Assembly: GCF_003234115.2 (NCBI RefSeq)
Contig: NZ_CP126251.1
Location: 1,798,001-1,862,000, forward strand
DNA from: Curtobacterium sp. MCPF17_002
GTDB taxonomy: Bacteria; Actinomycetota; Actinomycetes; Actinomycetales; Microbacteriaceae
Reading direction: 5' to 3'
DNA: 64,000 nucleotides
The position numbers were made by a program, and so were the translations under genes. Under the pieces are notes generated by a model. It was not told the DNA's origin. It ran no database searches and saw nothing but the letters and a program-made list of their open reading frames with translations. How positions within the stretch are numbered: the first letter of the stretch is position 1; each line of letters starts with the position of its first letter. Positions 28,856-36,725 of this stretch are shown here, one piece after another.

Positions 28856-30277
28856 TCAGCCCCTCCCGACGAGTCCGACGCGGTTGATGAGTGTGTCGAG
28901 CATCTCGTCGACCGCGGTCAGGACGCGCGCCGCGCCCTGGTACGCGTGCTGGTAGCTCAGCAGGTTCACGTTCTCCTCGTCGAGGTCGACCCCGGCACTG
29001 GACTGCTGCTGCGACCGCGCGTTGGTCAGGGCGAGTCCGGTGAGCGTCGATTCCGACGCAGCGGACCTGGAGGCAGTGCCCACCCCCGCCACGAACGTCG
29101 CCCAGGACCGGTCGGCACCGTCGGACGCCGTGCCGAGTCGCGAGAGCGCGTCCGTGAACGAGTCGTCGAGCTGGCCCGACGCGTTCCGCGTCGCCAGACC
29201 GCTGCCGTCCGTCGGGACGACCGTCAGCGCCTGCGCCGCCGGGACGCCGGCGGTGAGTGCGAAGAACGGGTTCCCCGTGGTGCCGGAGGGGGTGGTGCCG
29301 GTGGCGTGCACCGCGTTGACCGCGGTCGCGAGCTTCGTCGCGACCTGGTCGTAGGAGACCGAGGCCTCGGCGAGTGCGCCGCCGGTGCCGTTCGCGGTCG
29401 CCGGTGCCAGGAGCGACAGGTTGCCGCCGATCGACCCGCCGGACATCGACACCGCGCCGGCGGTCCCGGAGGTCCACTTCAGCGTGACGGGCGCGCCGTC
29501 GGCGAGCCGCGCGCCGCCACCGAGCGCGACGGAACGCGCGTCGGAGCCCTGCACGATGGCGTTGCCGCCGATGAGGACGTCGACCGTGCCGTCGGTGTTC
29601 GCGCGGACCGTGCCGCCGGCGAGCGAGGCGATCTGCTCGGTGAGCTGGTCCCGCTGGTCGACGAGCTCGTTCGCGTTCCCGCCGGACGCCAGCGCGGTGC
29701 GGATCCGGCCGTTGAGGTCGGCGACCTGCGTGGCGGCGGCGTTGAGCTGCTGCACCTGACCCTGCACGGTCGCGTGGACCGAGGACCACTGCGCATCGAC
29801 CGCCTTCGAGCCGCTCGCGAGTGCACCGGCGACGGTCTTCGCGGCACCGATCACCGCGCTCGCGGCTCCCGGGTCGTCGGGGTGCGTGGACAGTTCGCTC
29901 CACGACGACCAGAACGCGTCGAGCTTCGCGGAGAGGCCGTCGTCACCGGGCTCGTTGAGACCGGTCTCGAGCGCGGAGAGCGCCGCGGCACGGGCATCGG
30001 CGTACGACGAGGACCCGGAGGCCACTCGGACGCCGGCGTCGAGGGTGAGGGAACCGAGACGGGCGATCCCGTCGACCGAGACACCCTGGCCGGCGAGGGC
30101 CGCGGTGCCGCGCATGAAGCCGGTCTGCGCCGCCGGGATCGACGACTGCGTCACGCGCTGCCGGGTGTACCCGGCGGTTCCGGCGTTGGCGATGTTCTGG
30201 CCGGTGACCTCGATGCCGGCGCGGGCTGCGGCGAGACCGGAGTACGCGGTGGCGAGGGAGCCGAAGGTGCTGACCAC
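28856..30277 (-). CDS. flgK: Flagellar hook-associated protein 1
   Basis: A 473-aa hook-filament junction protein. It has the rod-type N-terminal motif (GLAAARAGIEVTGQNIANAGTAGYTRQRV) and the C-terminal FlgK motif (VDLDEENVNLLSYQHAYQGAARVLTAVDEMLDTLINR region). Start GTG 30277 lies 2 nt after the flgN stop, with GAGGGG about 11 nt upstream inside flgN. The variable middle is Thr/Gly/Ala-rich. Confidence 0.94.
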   Translation of the reverse strand: MVSTFGSLATAYSGLAAARAGIEVTGQNIANAGTAGYTRQRVTQSSIPAAQTGFMRGTAALAGQGVSVDGIARLGSLTLDAGVRVASGSSSYADARAAALSALETGLNEPGDDGLSAKLDAFWSSWSELSTHPDDPGAASAVIGAAKTVAGALASGSKAVDAQWSSVHATVQGQVQQLNAAATQVADLNGRIRTALASGGNANELVDQRDQLTEQIASLAGGTVRANTDGTVDVLIGGNAIVQGSDARSVALGGGARLADGAPVTLKWTSGTAGAVSMSGGSIGGNLSLLAPATANGTGGALAEASVSYDQVATKLATAVNAVHATGTTPSGTTGNPFFALTAGVPAAQALTVVPTDGSGLATRNASGQLDDSFTDALSRLGTASDGADRSWATFVAGVGTASRSAASESTLTGLALTNARSQQQSSAGVDLDEENVNLLSYQHAYQGAARVLTAVDEMLDTLINRVGLVGRG

Positions 30278-30279
30278 GG

Positions 30280-30765
30280 TTACAGGGTCCCCTCGAAGAG
30301 TCGGGCGCCGTCCGAGCCGGAGCCGGAGCTGCCGGTGGCGTCGTAGGTGGAGGCGTTCGTGACCGAACCCGCGAGGGTCTCCTCGGTCGCCTGCGCGGCG
30401 GTGCGGAGGAAGCGGTCGTTCTCGTCGCGGAGCGAGCCGATCTGCGTGGTCAGCTCGACCATGGCGGTGAGGTGCGCGGCGAGGATCTCGCCCCAGGGGC
30501 CGTTGGGTGCGGCGGCGACGACCTCGCGCAGGGGAGCGTCGGCGGGGACGCCCCACTCCTCGGCGACCTCGGCGCTCGACGCGGCGCGCTCGAGGCCGGC
30601 GCTGCGGAGGCGCTCGAGGACCTGCTCGACCTCGCGGCTGGCGTGCGAGACCCAGCGGGAGCGGCCCGCGGCGAGCAGCAGCTGCTCCTCCTCGAGCTTG
30701 AAGGTGAGCAGCTCGAGCAGTTCGCGTTCGCGCCAGAGCACGGCGGACAGTTCGTTCACGCTCAT
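30280..30765 (-). CDS. flgN: FlgN-like flagellar chaperone
   Basis: A 161-aa predominantly helical protein (LSAVLWRERELLELLTFKLEEEQLLLAAGRSRWV), as in FlgN, the export chaperone for FlgK and FlgL. Position immediately before flgK supports this. I chose the internal ATG 30765 because GGAGG lies 5 nt upstream. An ATG at 30795 is in frame but lacks such a site. A sigma-28-type promoter lies about 48 bp upstream. Confidence 0.85.
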   Translation of the reverse strand: MSVNELSAVLWRERELLELLTFKLEEEQLLLAAGRSRWVSHASREVEQVLERLRSAGLERAASSAEVAEEWGVPADAPLREVVAAAPNGPWGEILAAHLTAMVELTTQIGSLRDENDRFLRTAAQATEETLAGSVTNASTYDATGSSGSGSDGARLFEGTL

Positions 30766-30812
30766 CAGCTCCTCCCGTGGGGGTGTGTCGGTCATCCTGT
30801 GGACACCGGGAC

Positions 30813-30839
30813 CTATCGGTAGGTCACCACCGGCCGTAA
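30813..30839 (-). promoter_or_regulatory. Sigma-28-type promoter of flgN-flgK-flgL-fliW (in a 420-bp gap)
   Basis: On the minus strand: TTAC (-35), 15-nt spacer, ACCGATAG (-10), close to the sigma-28 consensus TAAA-N15-GCCGATAA. The same layout is found before fliC and flgB. The remainder of the 30766-31185 gap holds a half-copy of the CTGGAGGCGCGG repeat (30875-30886). A GCCGATAC at 31001-31008 lacks a matching -35. No gene was recognised there. Confidence 0.65.
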
Positions 30840-31185
30840 GCACGCAGACGCCGGACCGACGGGACGGGGACGAGCCGCGCCTCCAGGACGGGGGTCAAGA
30901 ACGCTCGTTCCCCTCCCGGTGTCCCCCAAAATGACGACCGGGAAAGCGCCCCTGCACCCCCGCACTGGGGACGGATGTACACCCGTTCAGGGCTTTGCCA
31001 GCCGATACATTCGAAGCGCACCGCGGGACTGGTCACGACCGGCCCCGCAACCGCGTCACAGGGGCGCGGAACGCACCATCCGGAGGGACCCGGGTGGTTC
31101 TTCGGCGTACACACCGGCCATCCGAGGCCGGCGTCAGCCGTGCCCACGGACGGGTCAGTCATGTCGGGATGACCAGGGGAACAAC

Positions 31186-32001
31186 ATGGACCGCAACGAA
31201 CGCAACGCGATGATCGTCGAGCACCTGCCGCTCGTGGGGTACATCGTCGCCGACGTCCGAGCACGCGCCACGCACCTCGACCGCGACGACCTCGCCGCCG
31301 TCGGGTCCCTCGCACTCGTCGCCGCGGCGGACGCGTTCGACCCCGACCTCGGCGTCCCGTTCGGCGCCTACGCCCGCACCCGGATCAACGGAGCCATCGC
31401 CGACGACATGCGCTCGGCCGACTGGGCCTCCCGCGGGACCCGGAAGCGGATCCGCGAGACCCTCGCCACGCAGGAGGCGCTGTCCGCCCGACTCGGCCGC
31501 AGCGTCCGCGTCGAGGAGATCGCCGACGCGATGGGCGTCGACCGACAGACCGCCGCCGGTGCGATGAGCGACGCCGCCCGCACCGTCAGCCCCATCGACG
31601 AGACCGTGCACGACACGCTCGCCGCCGACATGCCCCTGCCGGGCGAGGACCTGCTCGAGGCGGAAAAGCGCCGGTACCTGCGCGCCGCCGTGCACGCGCT
31701 GCCGGACCGGATGCGGTTCATCGTCGAGAACGTCTACTTCGGTGACCGGTCCGTGACCGAGGTCGCCGCCGAACTCGGGATCACGCACTCCGCGGTGTCG
31801 CAGCAGCGCTCCGAGGCGATGCGCCTGCTCCGCGACGGACTCGCAGCGCACTACGGCGACGAGGGCGTGGCCGTCGAACCCGCATCGCGCACCACCGCAG
31901 CACGACGGAGCGCCTACCTCGCACGGGTCGCCGCGAACGCCGCAGCCGGCGTCGCGCGGGCCGTGCACGACGTCGCCACCCCCGTGGTCGCGGCGAGCTG
32001 A
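31186..32001 (+). CDS. fliA: Flagellar sigma factor FliA (sigma-28/WhiG family)
   Basis: A 271-aa sigma-70 family protein lacking region 1.1. Regions 2 (LPLVGYIVADVRARATHLDRDDLAAVGSLALVAAADAFDP, GVPFGAYARTRINGAIADDMR), 3 and 4 (ALPDRMRFIVENVYFGDRSVTEVAAELGITHSAVSQQRSEAM) are complete. It should direct RNA polymerase to the TAAC-N15-GCCGANAG promoters seen at flgN, fliC and flgB. The ATG at 31186 follows GGGGA. The frame is open farther upstream but that part looks non-coding. The C-terminus (about 235-271) is an Ala/Arg-rich extension. Confidence 0.9.
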   Translation: MDRNERNAMIVEHLPLVGYIVADVRARATHLDRDDLAAVGSLALVAAADAFDPDLGVPFGAYARTRINGAIADDMRSADWASRGTRKRIRETLATQEALSARLGRSVRVEEIADAMGVDRQTAAGAMSDAARTVSPIDETVHDTLAADMPLPGEDLLEAEKRRYLRAAVHALPDRMRFIVENVYFGDRSVTEVAAELGITHSAVSQQRSEAMRLLRDGLAAHYGDEGVAVEPASRTTAARRSAYLARVAANAAAGVARAVHDVATPVVAAS

Positions 32002-32030
32002 GCCGCGGCGAAGATTTTTCGTCGAACCCC

Positions 32031-32057
32031 TAACGGCTCCGGCCAACCGGTCGAGAG
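32031..32057 (+). promoter_or_regulatory. Sigma-28-type promoter of fliC
   Basis: TAAC (32031-32034), 15-nt spacer, GTCGAGAG (32050-32057), 61 nt upstream of the flagellin start. It shares the layout and the T(A/T)AC and CGANAG cores with the promoters before flgN and flgB. Confidence 0.65.
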
Positions 32058-32118
32058 TCACCCATGTCAGCCCACGGACGGGCCGACGCAAGACCCAGAT
32101 TTCACGGAGGAAACCACC

Positions 32119-32964
32119 ATGGGTATGTCCATCAACACCAACCTCTCGGCACTCAACACGTACCGGAACCTCAACTCGACGCAGAACGACCTGTCGAAGT
32201 CCCTCGAGAAGCTCTCGTCGGGTCTCCGCATCAACCGTGCTGCCGACGACGCGGCCGGTCTGTCGATCTCCGAGGGGCTGAAGTCCCAGGTCGGTGGCCT
32301 CACGGTCGCCGCCCGCAACGCACAGGACGGCATCTCCGTCGTGCAGACCGCTGAAGGTGGCCTCACCGAGACCCACTCGATCCTCCAGCGCATGCGCGAC
32401 CTGGCCGTCCAGGCCGGTAACGACTCGAACAACGCCGACTCGCGTACCGCGATCACCACCGAGGTCGGCGAGCTCTCCAAGGAGCTCACCCGCATCTCGC
32501 AGTCCACGAACTTCAACGGCATCAACCTGCTCGACGGCTCCGCCGGCGCAGCGGGCGACGGCAAGCTGGTGTTCCAGGTCGGCGCGAACGCGGGTGCCTC
32601 GAGCCAGATCGACGTGGACCTCTCGGGCGCGAACGTCGCGACCGTGGCGACGGCTGTCAGCGCGCTGACCTTCGACAACGCCACGGACGCGCAGGCCGCG
32701 ATCACCGCGATCGACGCGCAGATCAAGAACGTCTCGACCGCTCGTTCGAACATCGGTGCTGTCCAGAACCGCTTCGACCACGCCATCAACGTGACGAACG
32801 TGGCCAAGGAGAACCTCACCGCTGCCGGTTCGCGGATCACCGACGTCGACATGGCGGAGGAGATGGTCAAGTACACGCGCGACAACATCCTCAGCCAGGC
32901 CGGCACGTCGATGCTCGCGCAGGCGAACCAGAGCACGCAGGGCGTGCTCTCGCTCCTGCGCTAG
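32119..32964 (+). CDS. fliC: Flagellin
   Basis: A 281-aa short flagellin made almost only of the conserved D0/D1 domains. N-terminal: INTNLSALNTYRNLNSTQ and LSSGLRINRAADDAAGLSISE. C-terminal: TARSNIGAVQNRFDHAIN and ILSQAGTSMLAQANQ. The variable surface domain is reduced to about 60 residues. GGAGG lies 8 nt before the ATG. It is monocistronic by layout: own sigma-28-type promoter and a 16-bp hairpin after it. Confidence 0.96.
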   Translation: MGMSINTNLSALNTYRNLNSTQNDLSKSLEKLSSGLRINRAADDAAGLSISEGLKSQVGGLTVAARNAQDGISVVQTAEGGLTETHSILQRMRDLAVQAGNDSNNADSRTAITTEVGELSKELTRISQSTNFNGINLLDGSAGAAGDGKLVFQVGANAGASSQIDVDLSGANVATVATAVSALTFDNATDAQAAITAIDAQIKNVSTARSNIGAVQNRFDHAINVTNVAKENLTAAGSRITDVDMAEEMVKYTRDNILSQAGTSMLAQANQSTQGVLSLLR

Positions 32965-32971
32965 CAGTCCT

Positions 32972-33016
32972 GACGCCGCTGTCCGGGATCGTTCAGGTAC
33001 CCCGGGCAGCGGCGTC
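32972..33016 (+). terminator. Hairpin after fliC
   Basis: A 16-bp stem (32972-32987 with 33001-33016, one G-U pair) and 13-nt loop, 7 bp after the fliC stop. No T-run follows. It may end or protect the abundant flagellin mRNA. Confidence 0.65.
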
Positions 33017-33057
33017 GTCCGCATCCGACCTCCACCACCGACGGCAGGGAGCCCTCG

Positions 33058-34455
33058 ATGTCGTCCGTGTCATCGGCCAGCAGCCTCGCGATCGACGGCC
33101 TCGTCAGCGGTCTCAAGACCACCGACCTCATCAACTCGCTGATGAGCGTCGAGGGCGTGCCGCAGACGCTGCTCAAGAACAAGCTCACGAGCACCAACTC
33201 GTTCATCTCGTCACTGCAGACGATCAACAGCCTGGTGCAGACCCTCGCCTCGAAGGCGAAGGACGCCGCGAAGGCGACCTCGCTCGACGTGTTCACCCCC
33301 ACCAGCTCGTCGTCCGGCGTCACCGCCGTCACCGGGGCGAACGCCAGCGCCGGGTCGATCACCTTCACGGTCGGCTCCACCGCCTCGGCACAGGTCGGCG
33401 TCACCGCCGCGATGGCCACATGGGCCGCCGACGCGCAGCCGATCACGCTCGTCGGAGCCGACGGCACCAAGACGACCGTCACACCCGCGTCCGGCTCGCT
33501 CGATGACACGGTGTCCGCGATCAACAAGTCCGGCGCCGGCGTCACCGCGACGAAGGTCGCCGCCGGCACCGACACCGACGGCACGAAGCTCTACCGCCTG
33601 CAGCTCACCTCGGCGAAGACCGGAGCAGCGGGCGCCTTCGAGGTCTACCGGGGCACCGCCGACCAGGTCACCGCGGGCACGGCGACGAACGTCCTCACCG
33701 AGATCGGCGCGGCCACGGTCGCACAGGCGAAGGACGCCAGCGTCACCCTCTGGGCCGGCACCGCCGCCGAACAGACCGTGACGAGCACCACGAACACGTT
33801 CACCGACCTCGTGCCGGGACTCAGCGTCACGGTGTCGAAGGCATCCGCCGACGCGGTGACCGTCGGGGTCGCACAGGACACCACCAAGGCCCAGGCCGTG
33901 GCGTCCGGACTGGTCGACGCGATGAACGCGATCAGCGCCTACTACAAGACGAACACCGCGGTGACGAGCACGACGAGTGCGACGAGCGGCACCACCACCA
34001 CGACCGCCGGTGTGCTCATGGGCGACGGGACCACCCGCGACGTCGTCCAACGCCTCTCCAGCACGATGTCCGCACCGGTGGGCGGCAAGTCGCCGTCGAG
34101 CATCGGCATCGTCATCACGAAGGACGGCGACTTCACCTTCGACGCCGACGTGTTCCAGAAGGCCCTCGCGACCGACCCGCAGGGGACCCAGGCCATGCTC
34201 GCAGGCGTCGCCGCCAACGTCGGCGCCACCGCCACCGCGGCGTCCGACAAGTACGACGGCTCGATCACGACGTCGATCACCGGGCAGCAGTCCGTCGCGA
34301 AGGACCTCAACACCCAGATCGACAGCTGGACCGACCGGCTCACCGCTCGTCGCGCGTCCCTGCAGACGCTCTACGCGTCGCTCGAGACGAGCCTCAGCAA
34401 ACTCCAGTCCCAGTCGAGCTGGCTCGCCAGCCAGCTCGCGACCACCACGAGCTGA
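33058..34455 (+). CDS. fliD: Flagellar filament cap protein
   Basis: A 465-aa FliD. The N-terminal domain (SLAIDGLVSGLKTTDLINSLMSVEG) and C-terminal coiled coil (DLNTQIDSWTDRLTARRASLQTLYASLETSLSKLQSQSSWLASQL region) are typical. The middle is Thr/Ala-rich (TTSATSGTTTTTAG). FliD caps the filament and helps flagellin fold. It is followed 11 bp later by fliS. Confidence 0.94.
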   Translation: MSSVSSASSLAIDGLVSGLKTTDLINSLMSVEGVPQTLLKNKLTSTNSFISSLQTINSLVQTLASKAKDAAKATSLDVFTPTSSSSGVTAVTGANASAGSITFTVGSTASAQVGVTAAMATWAADAQPITLVGADGTKTTVTPASGSLDDTVSAINKSGAGVTATKVAAGTDTDGTKLYRLQLTSAKTGAAGAFEVYRGTADQVTAGTATNVLTEIGAATVAQAKDASVTLWAGTAAEQTVTSTTNTFTDLVPGLSVTVSKASADAVTVGVAQDTTKAQAVASGLVDAMNAISAYYKTNTAVTSTTSATSGTTTTTAGVLMGDGTTRDVVQRLSSTMSAPVGGKSPSSIGIVITKDGDFTFDADVFQKALATDPQGTQAMLAGVAANVGATATAASDKYDGSITTSITGQQSVAKDLNTQIDSWTDRLTARRASLQTLYASLETSLSKLQSQSSWLASQLATTTS

Positions 34456-34466
34456 CGGGAACGACC

Positions 34467-34943
34467 GTGAACGCCTTCGACTTCCAGGCCGCCGCCTTCC
34501 GGCAGGCCGCGCAGCCCCGCAGCGTCACCGACCAGCGGCGCGCCCAGTACACCAACGAGGCCGTGCTCTCCGCGACGCCGGCGCAGCTCGTCACGATGCT
34601 CTACGACCGGTTGCTGCTCGACCTGCACCGCGCCGAGGCCGCCCAGAACACCGCCGACTGGGAGGCCGCCCGCGAGCAGCTCCTGCACGCCCAGGCGATC
34701 GTCGGCGAGCTGTCCTCCACCCTGCGCATCGACGCGTGGGACGGCGGCGAGGGCCTCATGGCGATCTACAACTACGCCTCGACGTCGCTCATCACCGCGA
34801 ACGTGCACCGCGACGTGCAGGCCACCCGGGACTGCATCCGGATCCTCGAGCCGCTCCGTCAGTCGTGGCACGAGGCCGCGGCGTCGCTGCCGGCGGTCAC
34901 GTCGACGCAGCGTCCGGCTGGCGGTGCGCTCGGTGTCGCCTGA
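34467..34943 (+). CDS. fliS: Flagellin export chaperone FliS
   Basis: A 158-aa FliS. Conserved blocks: YTNEAVLSATPAQLVTMLYDRLLLDLHRAE and LMAIYNYASTSLITANVHRDV. FliS binds the flagellin C-terminus and prevents early polymerisation. GTG start. The 3' end overlaps the next small gene. Confidence 0.94.
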   Translation: MNAFDFQAAAFRQAAQPRSVTDQRRAQYTNEAVLSATPAQLVTMLYDRLLLDLHRAEAAQNTADWEAAREQLLHAQAIVGELSSTLRIDAWDGGEGLMAIYNYASTSLITANVHRDVQATRDCIRILEPLRQSWHEAAASLPAVTSTQRPAGGALGVA

Positions 34944-35244
34944 GACCTCCGCGTCGAACGACACGGACGACACTGGCTGGGTGGCGGTGCTCGACCAGTT
35001 GGAGCGCGACGCCGCACCGACGGCCGGTCCCGTGACGGGTTCGGAGTGGTCGGAGCCGACCGGGCTGGGGCCGATGCCGCGCGAGCTGGTGGGGCGTGCC
35101 TCCAGGCTGCTCGCCGCGCAGCGGGACCGGATCGCGGACCTGGAGACGGGCCGTCGTGTGGCGGCCGGCCACATGGGTGCGCTCCGGGCGGTGGACGCGA
35201 CTCGGGAGCCGCGCGGGTCCGTGTACCTCGACGCGTCGGCCTGA
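34924..35244 (+). CDS. Hypothetical small protein in the FliT position
   Basis: A 106-aa acidic protein overlapping the end of fliS (GTG 34924, or GTG 34933). A disordered Ser/Thr/Asp-rich start precedes one long helix (PRELVGRASRLLAAQRDRIADLETGRRVAAGH). FliT-type chaperones for FliD are small helical proteins encoded right after fliS, so a FliT-like role is possible. Sequence alone does not establish it. Confidence 0.6.
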   Translation: MRSVSPETSASNDTDDTGWVAVLDQLERDAAPTAGPVTGSEWSEPTGLGPMPRELVGRASRLLAAQRDRIADLETGRRVAAGHMGALRAVDATREPRGSVYLDASA

Positions 35245-35269
35245 CGCGCGGGCGCTGCCGCCGCCCCGG

Positions 35270-35414
35270 TCGCAACATGCACACGCATGAGGCGACACAG
35301 CACCTGGTGATCGACGGGTGTTTCGTCGCTCGATGCGCACGCACGCGATGCATGTGCATGTTTCGACGTTCCACTCGGTGATCGACGGGTGGGATGTCGG
35401 AACATGCGCACGCA
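35270..35414. repeat. REP-like two-hairpin element, copy B (in a 403-bp gap)
   Basis: Two imperfect palindromes in tandem: one at about 35276-35345 and one at 35349-35414 (26-nt arms). Both have the centre GGTGATCGACGG. Mismatches in the second are mostly G-U compatible when read on the plus strand. Those in the first are mostly compatible on the minus strand. It is related to the element at 27.34-27.49 kb. The rest of the gap (35245-35647) holds the flgB promoter and no gene. Confidence 0.7.
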
Positions 35415-35519
35415 GCGAGCGGAGCCGCACGACGACGCCCGCGCGCCCCACGACGACGCCCCGGCGCACGCAGCGAGCGGAGTGGCACGACGCACCGCCC
35501 CCCCGTTCGGGGCGAGCGC

Positions 35520-35546
35520 TAACGACCCCCACGGCCCGGCCGACAG
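35520..35546 (+). promoter_or_regulatory. Sigma-28-type promoter of the flgB operon
   Basis: TAAC (35520-35523), 15-nt spacer, GCCGACAG (35539-35546), about 100 nt upstream of flgB. It is the closest of the three sites to the sigma-28 -10 consensus GCCGATAA. Confidence 0.65.
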
Positions 35547-35647
35547 CGCCCCACGAGCACGGATCGCTCACCAGTTCGGCCACGGATCGGCCACCGCCAA
35601 TCGGCGACATCGACAGGGGATGTCGCACACCGAGGGGACGGTCCGCC

Positions 35648-35992
35648 GTGTTCGATTCCGTGACGTCAGCAGCACTGCAGAGTGCGCTCGACGGGCTCTC
35701 CATGCGCCAGCGCGTGATCGCGAACAACGTCGCGAACATCAACACGCCGAACTACCACGCCGAGAAGGTCCAGTTCGAGGACGCCCTCGCGAAGTCGATC
35801 GTCGACGGCAGCGGCAGCACCACGCCGACCGTCGCACGGAGCCTCGAGCCGACGAACACGAACGGGAACAACGTCAACCTCGACGAGGAGACGCTCTCCA
35901 ACGTCGACACCGTGCTCCGCTACCAGTTCGCGACGCAGGCGATGAACTCCGAGCTCACCAGCGTCCGTGCGGCGATGCGGACGAACTCGTGA
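35648..35992 (+). CDS. flgB: Flagellar basal-body rod protein FlgB
   Basis: A 114-aa proximal rod protein. ALDGLSMRQRVIANNVANINTPNYHAEKVQFEDAL is the family signature, and the C-terminal helix is TVLRYQFATQAMNSELTSVRAAM. The GTG start at 35648 lies 9-10 nt after GAGGGG. First gene of the main hook-basal-body operon, overlapping flgC by 4 nt (GTGA). Confidence 0.94.
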   Translation: MFDSVTSAALQSALDGLSMRQRVIANNVANINTPNYHAEKVQFEDALAKSIVDGSGSTTPTVARSLEPTNTNGNNVNLDEETLSNVDTVLRYQFATQAMNSELTSVRAAMRTNS

Positions 35993-36384
35993 CGACCTTC
36001 GACGCGATCGGCATCGCGAGCACCGGCATGACCGTGCACCGCAAGTGGCTCGACGCGGTGTCGGACAACATCGCGAACGTCAACACGGTGAAGTCGATGG
36101 ACGACACCGCCTTCCAGGCCCGCTACGTCGAGGTCCAGGAGGGCAACGGCGTCTCCGGCGCCTACGTCAAGGGCGCCGCGTTCGGCAGCGCCGCCGGCCG
36201 GGTGACCTACGACCCGGACAACCCGCTCGCGAACGAGGAAGGGTACGTCCGCATGCCGGACATCGACCTCGGCACGCAGATGGCGGACCTCATCATGGCC
36301 CAGCGCGGCTACCAGGCGAACGCCGCCGTGGTGGACCGTGCGAAGACCGCCTACGAGGCGGCACTGCAGATCGGGAAGAACTGA
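35989..36384 (+). CDS. flgC: Flagellar basal-body rod protein FlgC
   Basis: A 131-aa rod protein with the signature KWLDAVSDNIANVNTVKSMDDTAFQAR and the C-terminal block MADLIMAQRGYQANAAVVDRAKTAYEAAL. GTG start overlaps the flgB stop. It shares one base with the fliE start. Confidence 0.95.
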   Translation: MTTFDAIGIASTGMTVHRKWLDAVSDNIANVNTVKSMDDTAFQARYVEVQEGNGVSGAYVKGAAFGSAAGRVTYDPDNPLANEEGYVRMPDIDLGTQMADLIMAQRGYQANAAVVDRAKTAYEAALQIGKN

Positions 36385-36725
36385 TGCCCATCGACGCCGT
36401 CAACGGTGTGACCACCAACGCGATGACGAACGCGCTCACGAACGTGTCCGGCACGTCGAGCGACGTCGGCACGAGCGGGACGAGCGCGACGAGCGCCACG
36501 GACGGCAGCGGGTTCGCCGCCTCCCTCGGCAACGCCGTCGACGGGCTGCAGCAGCTGCAGAGCGACTCGAAGACCCTCGCGCTCAAGGCCGTCACCGGCA
36601 ACCTCGACGACATCCACGACGCGACCATCGCCTCCACCCGTGCGCAGGTCACCCTCGAGCTCGTCGCCGCCGTCCGCAACAAGGGCGTCGACGCCTTCAA
36701 CGAGATCATGAGGATGCAGGCCTGA
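36384..36725 (+). CDS. fliE: Flagellar hook-basal body complex protein FliE
   Basis: A 113-aa MS-ring to rod adaptor. The N-terminal half is a Thr/Ser/Asn-rich leader. The conserved C-terminal half has GNLDDIHDATIASTRAQVTLELVAAVRNKGVDAFNEIMRMQ. The ATG shares the A of the flgC TGA, and the fliF ATG shares the last base of its stop. Confidence 0.94.
   Translation: MPIDAVNGVTTNAMTNALTNVSGTSSDVGTSGTSATSATDGSGFAASLGNAVDGLQQLQSDSKTLALKAVTGNLDDIHDATIASTRAQVTLELVAAVRNKGVDAFNEIMRMQA

Noticed and set aside
31001-31008. GCCGATAC as a sigma-28 -10 element for fliA autoregulation
   Set aside because: The 4 nt located 15 nt upstream (CCCG) do not resemble the TAAC/TTAC -35 seen at the other three sites.
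30919-31185. Upstream extension of the fliA frame (about 89 extra codons)
   Set aside because: The extension has no sigma-factor similarity and crosses the intergenic region. ATG 31186 has a ribosome site and begins at region 2.
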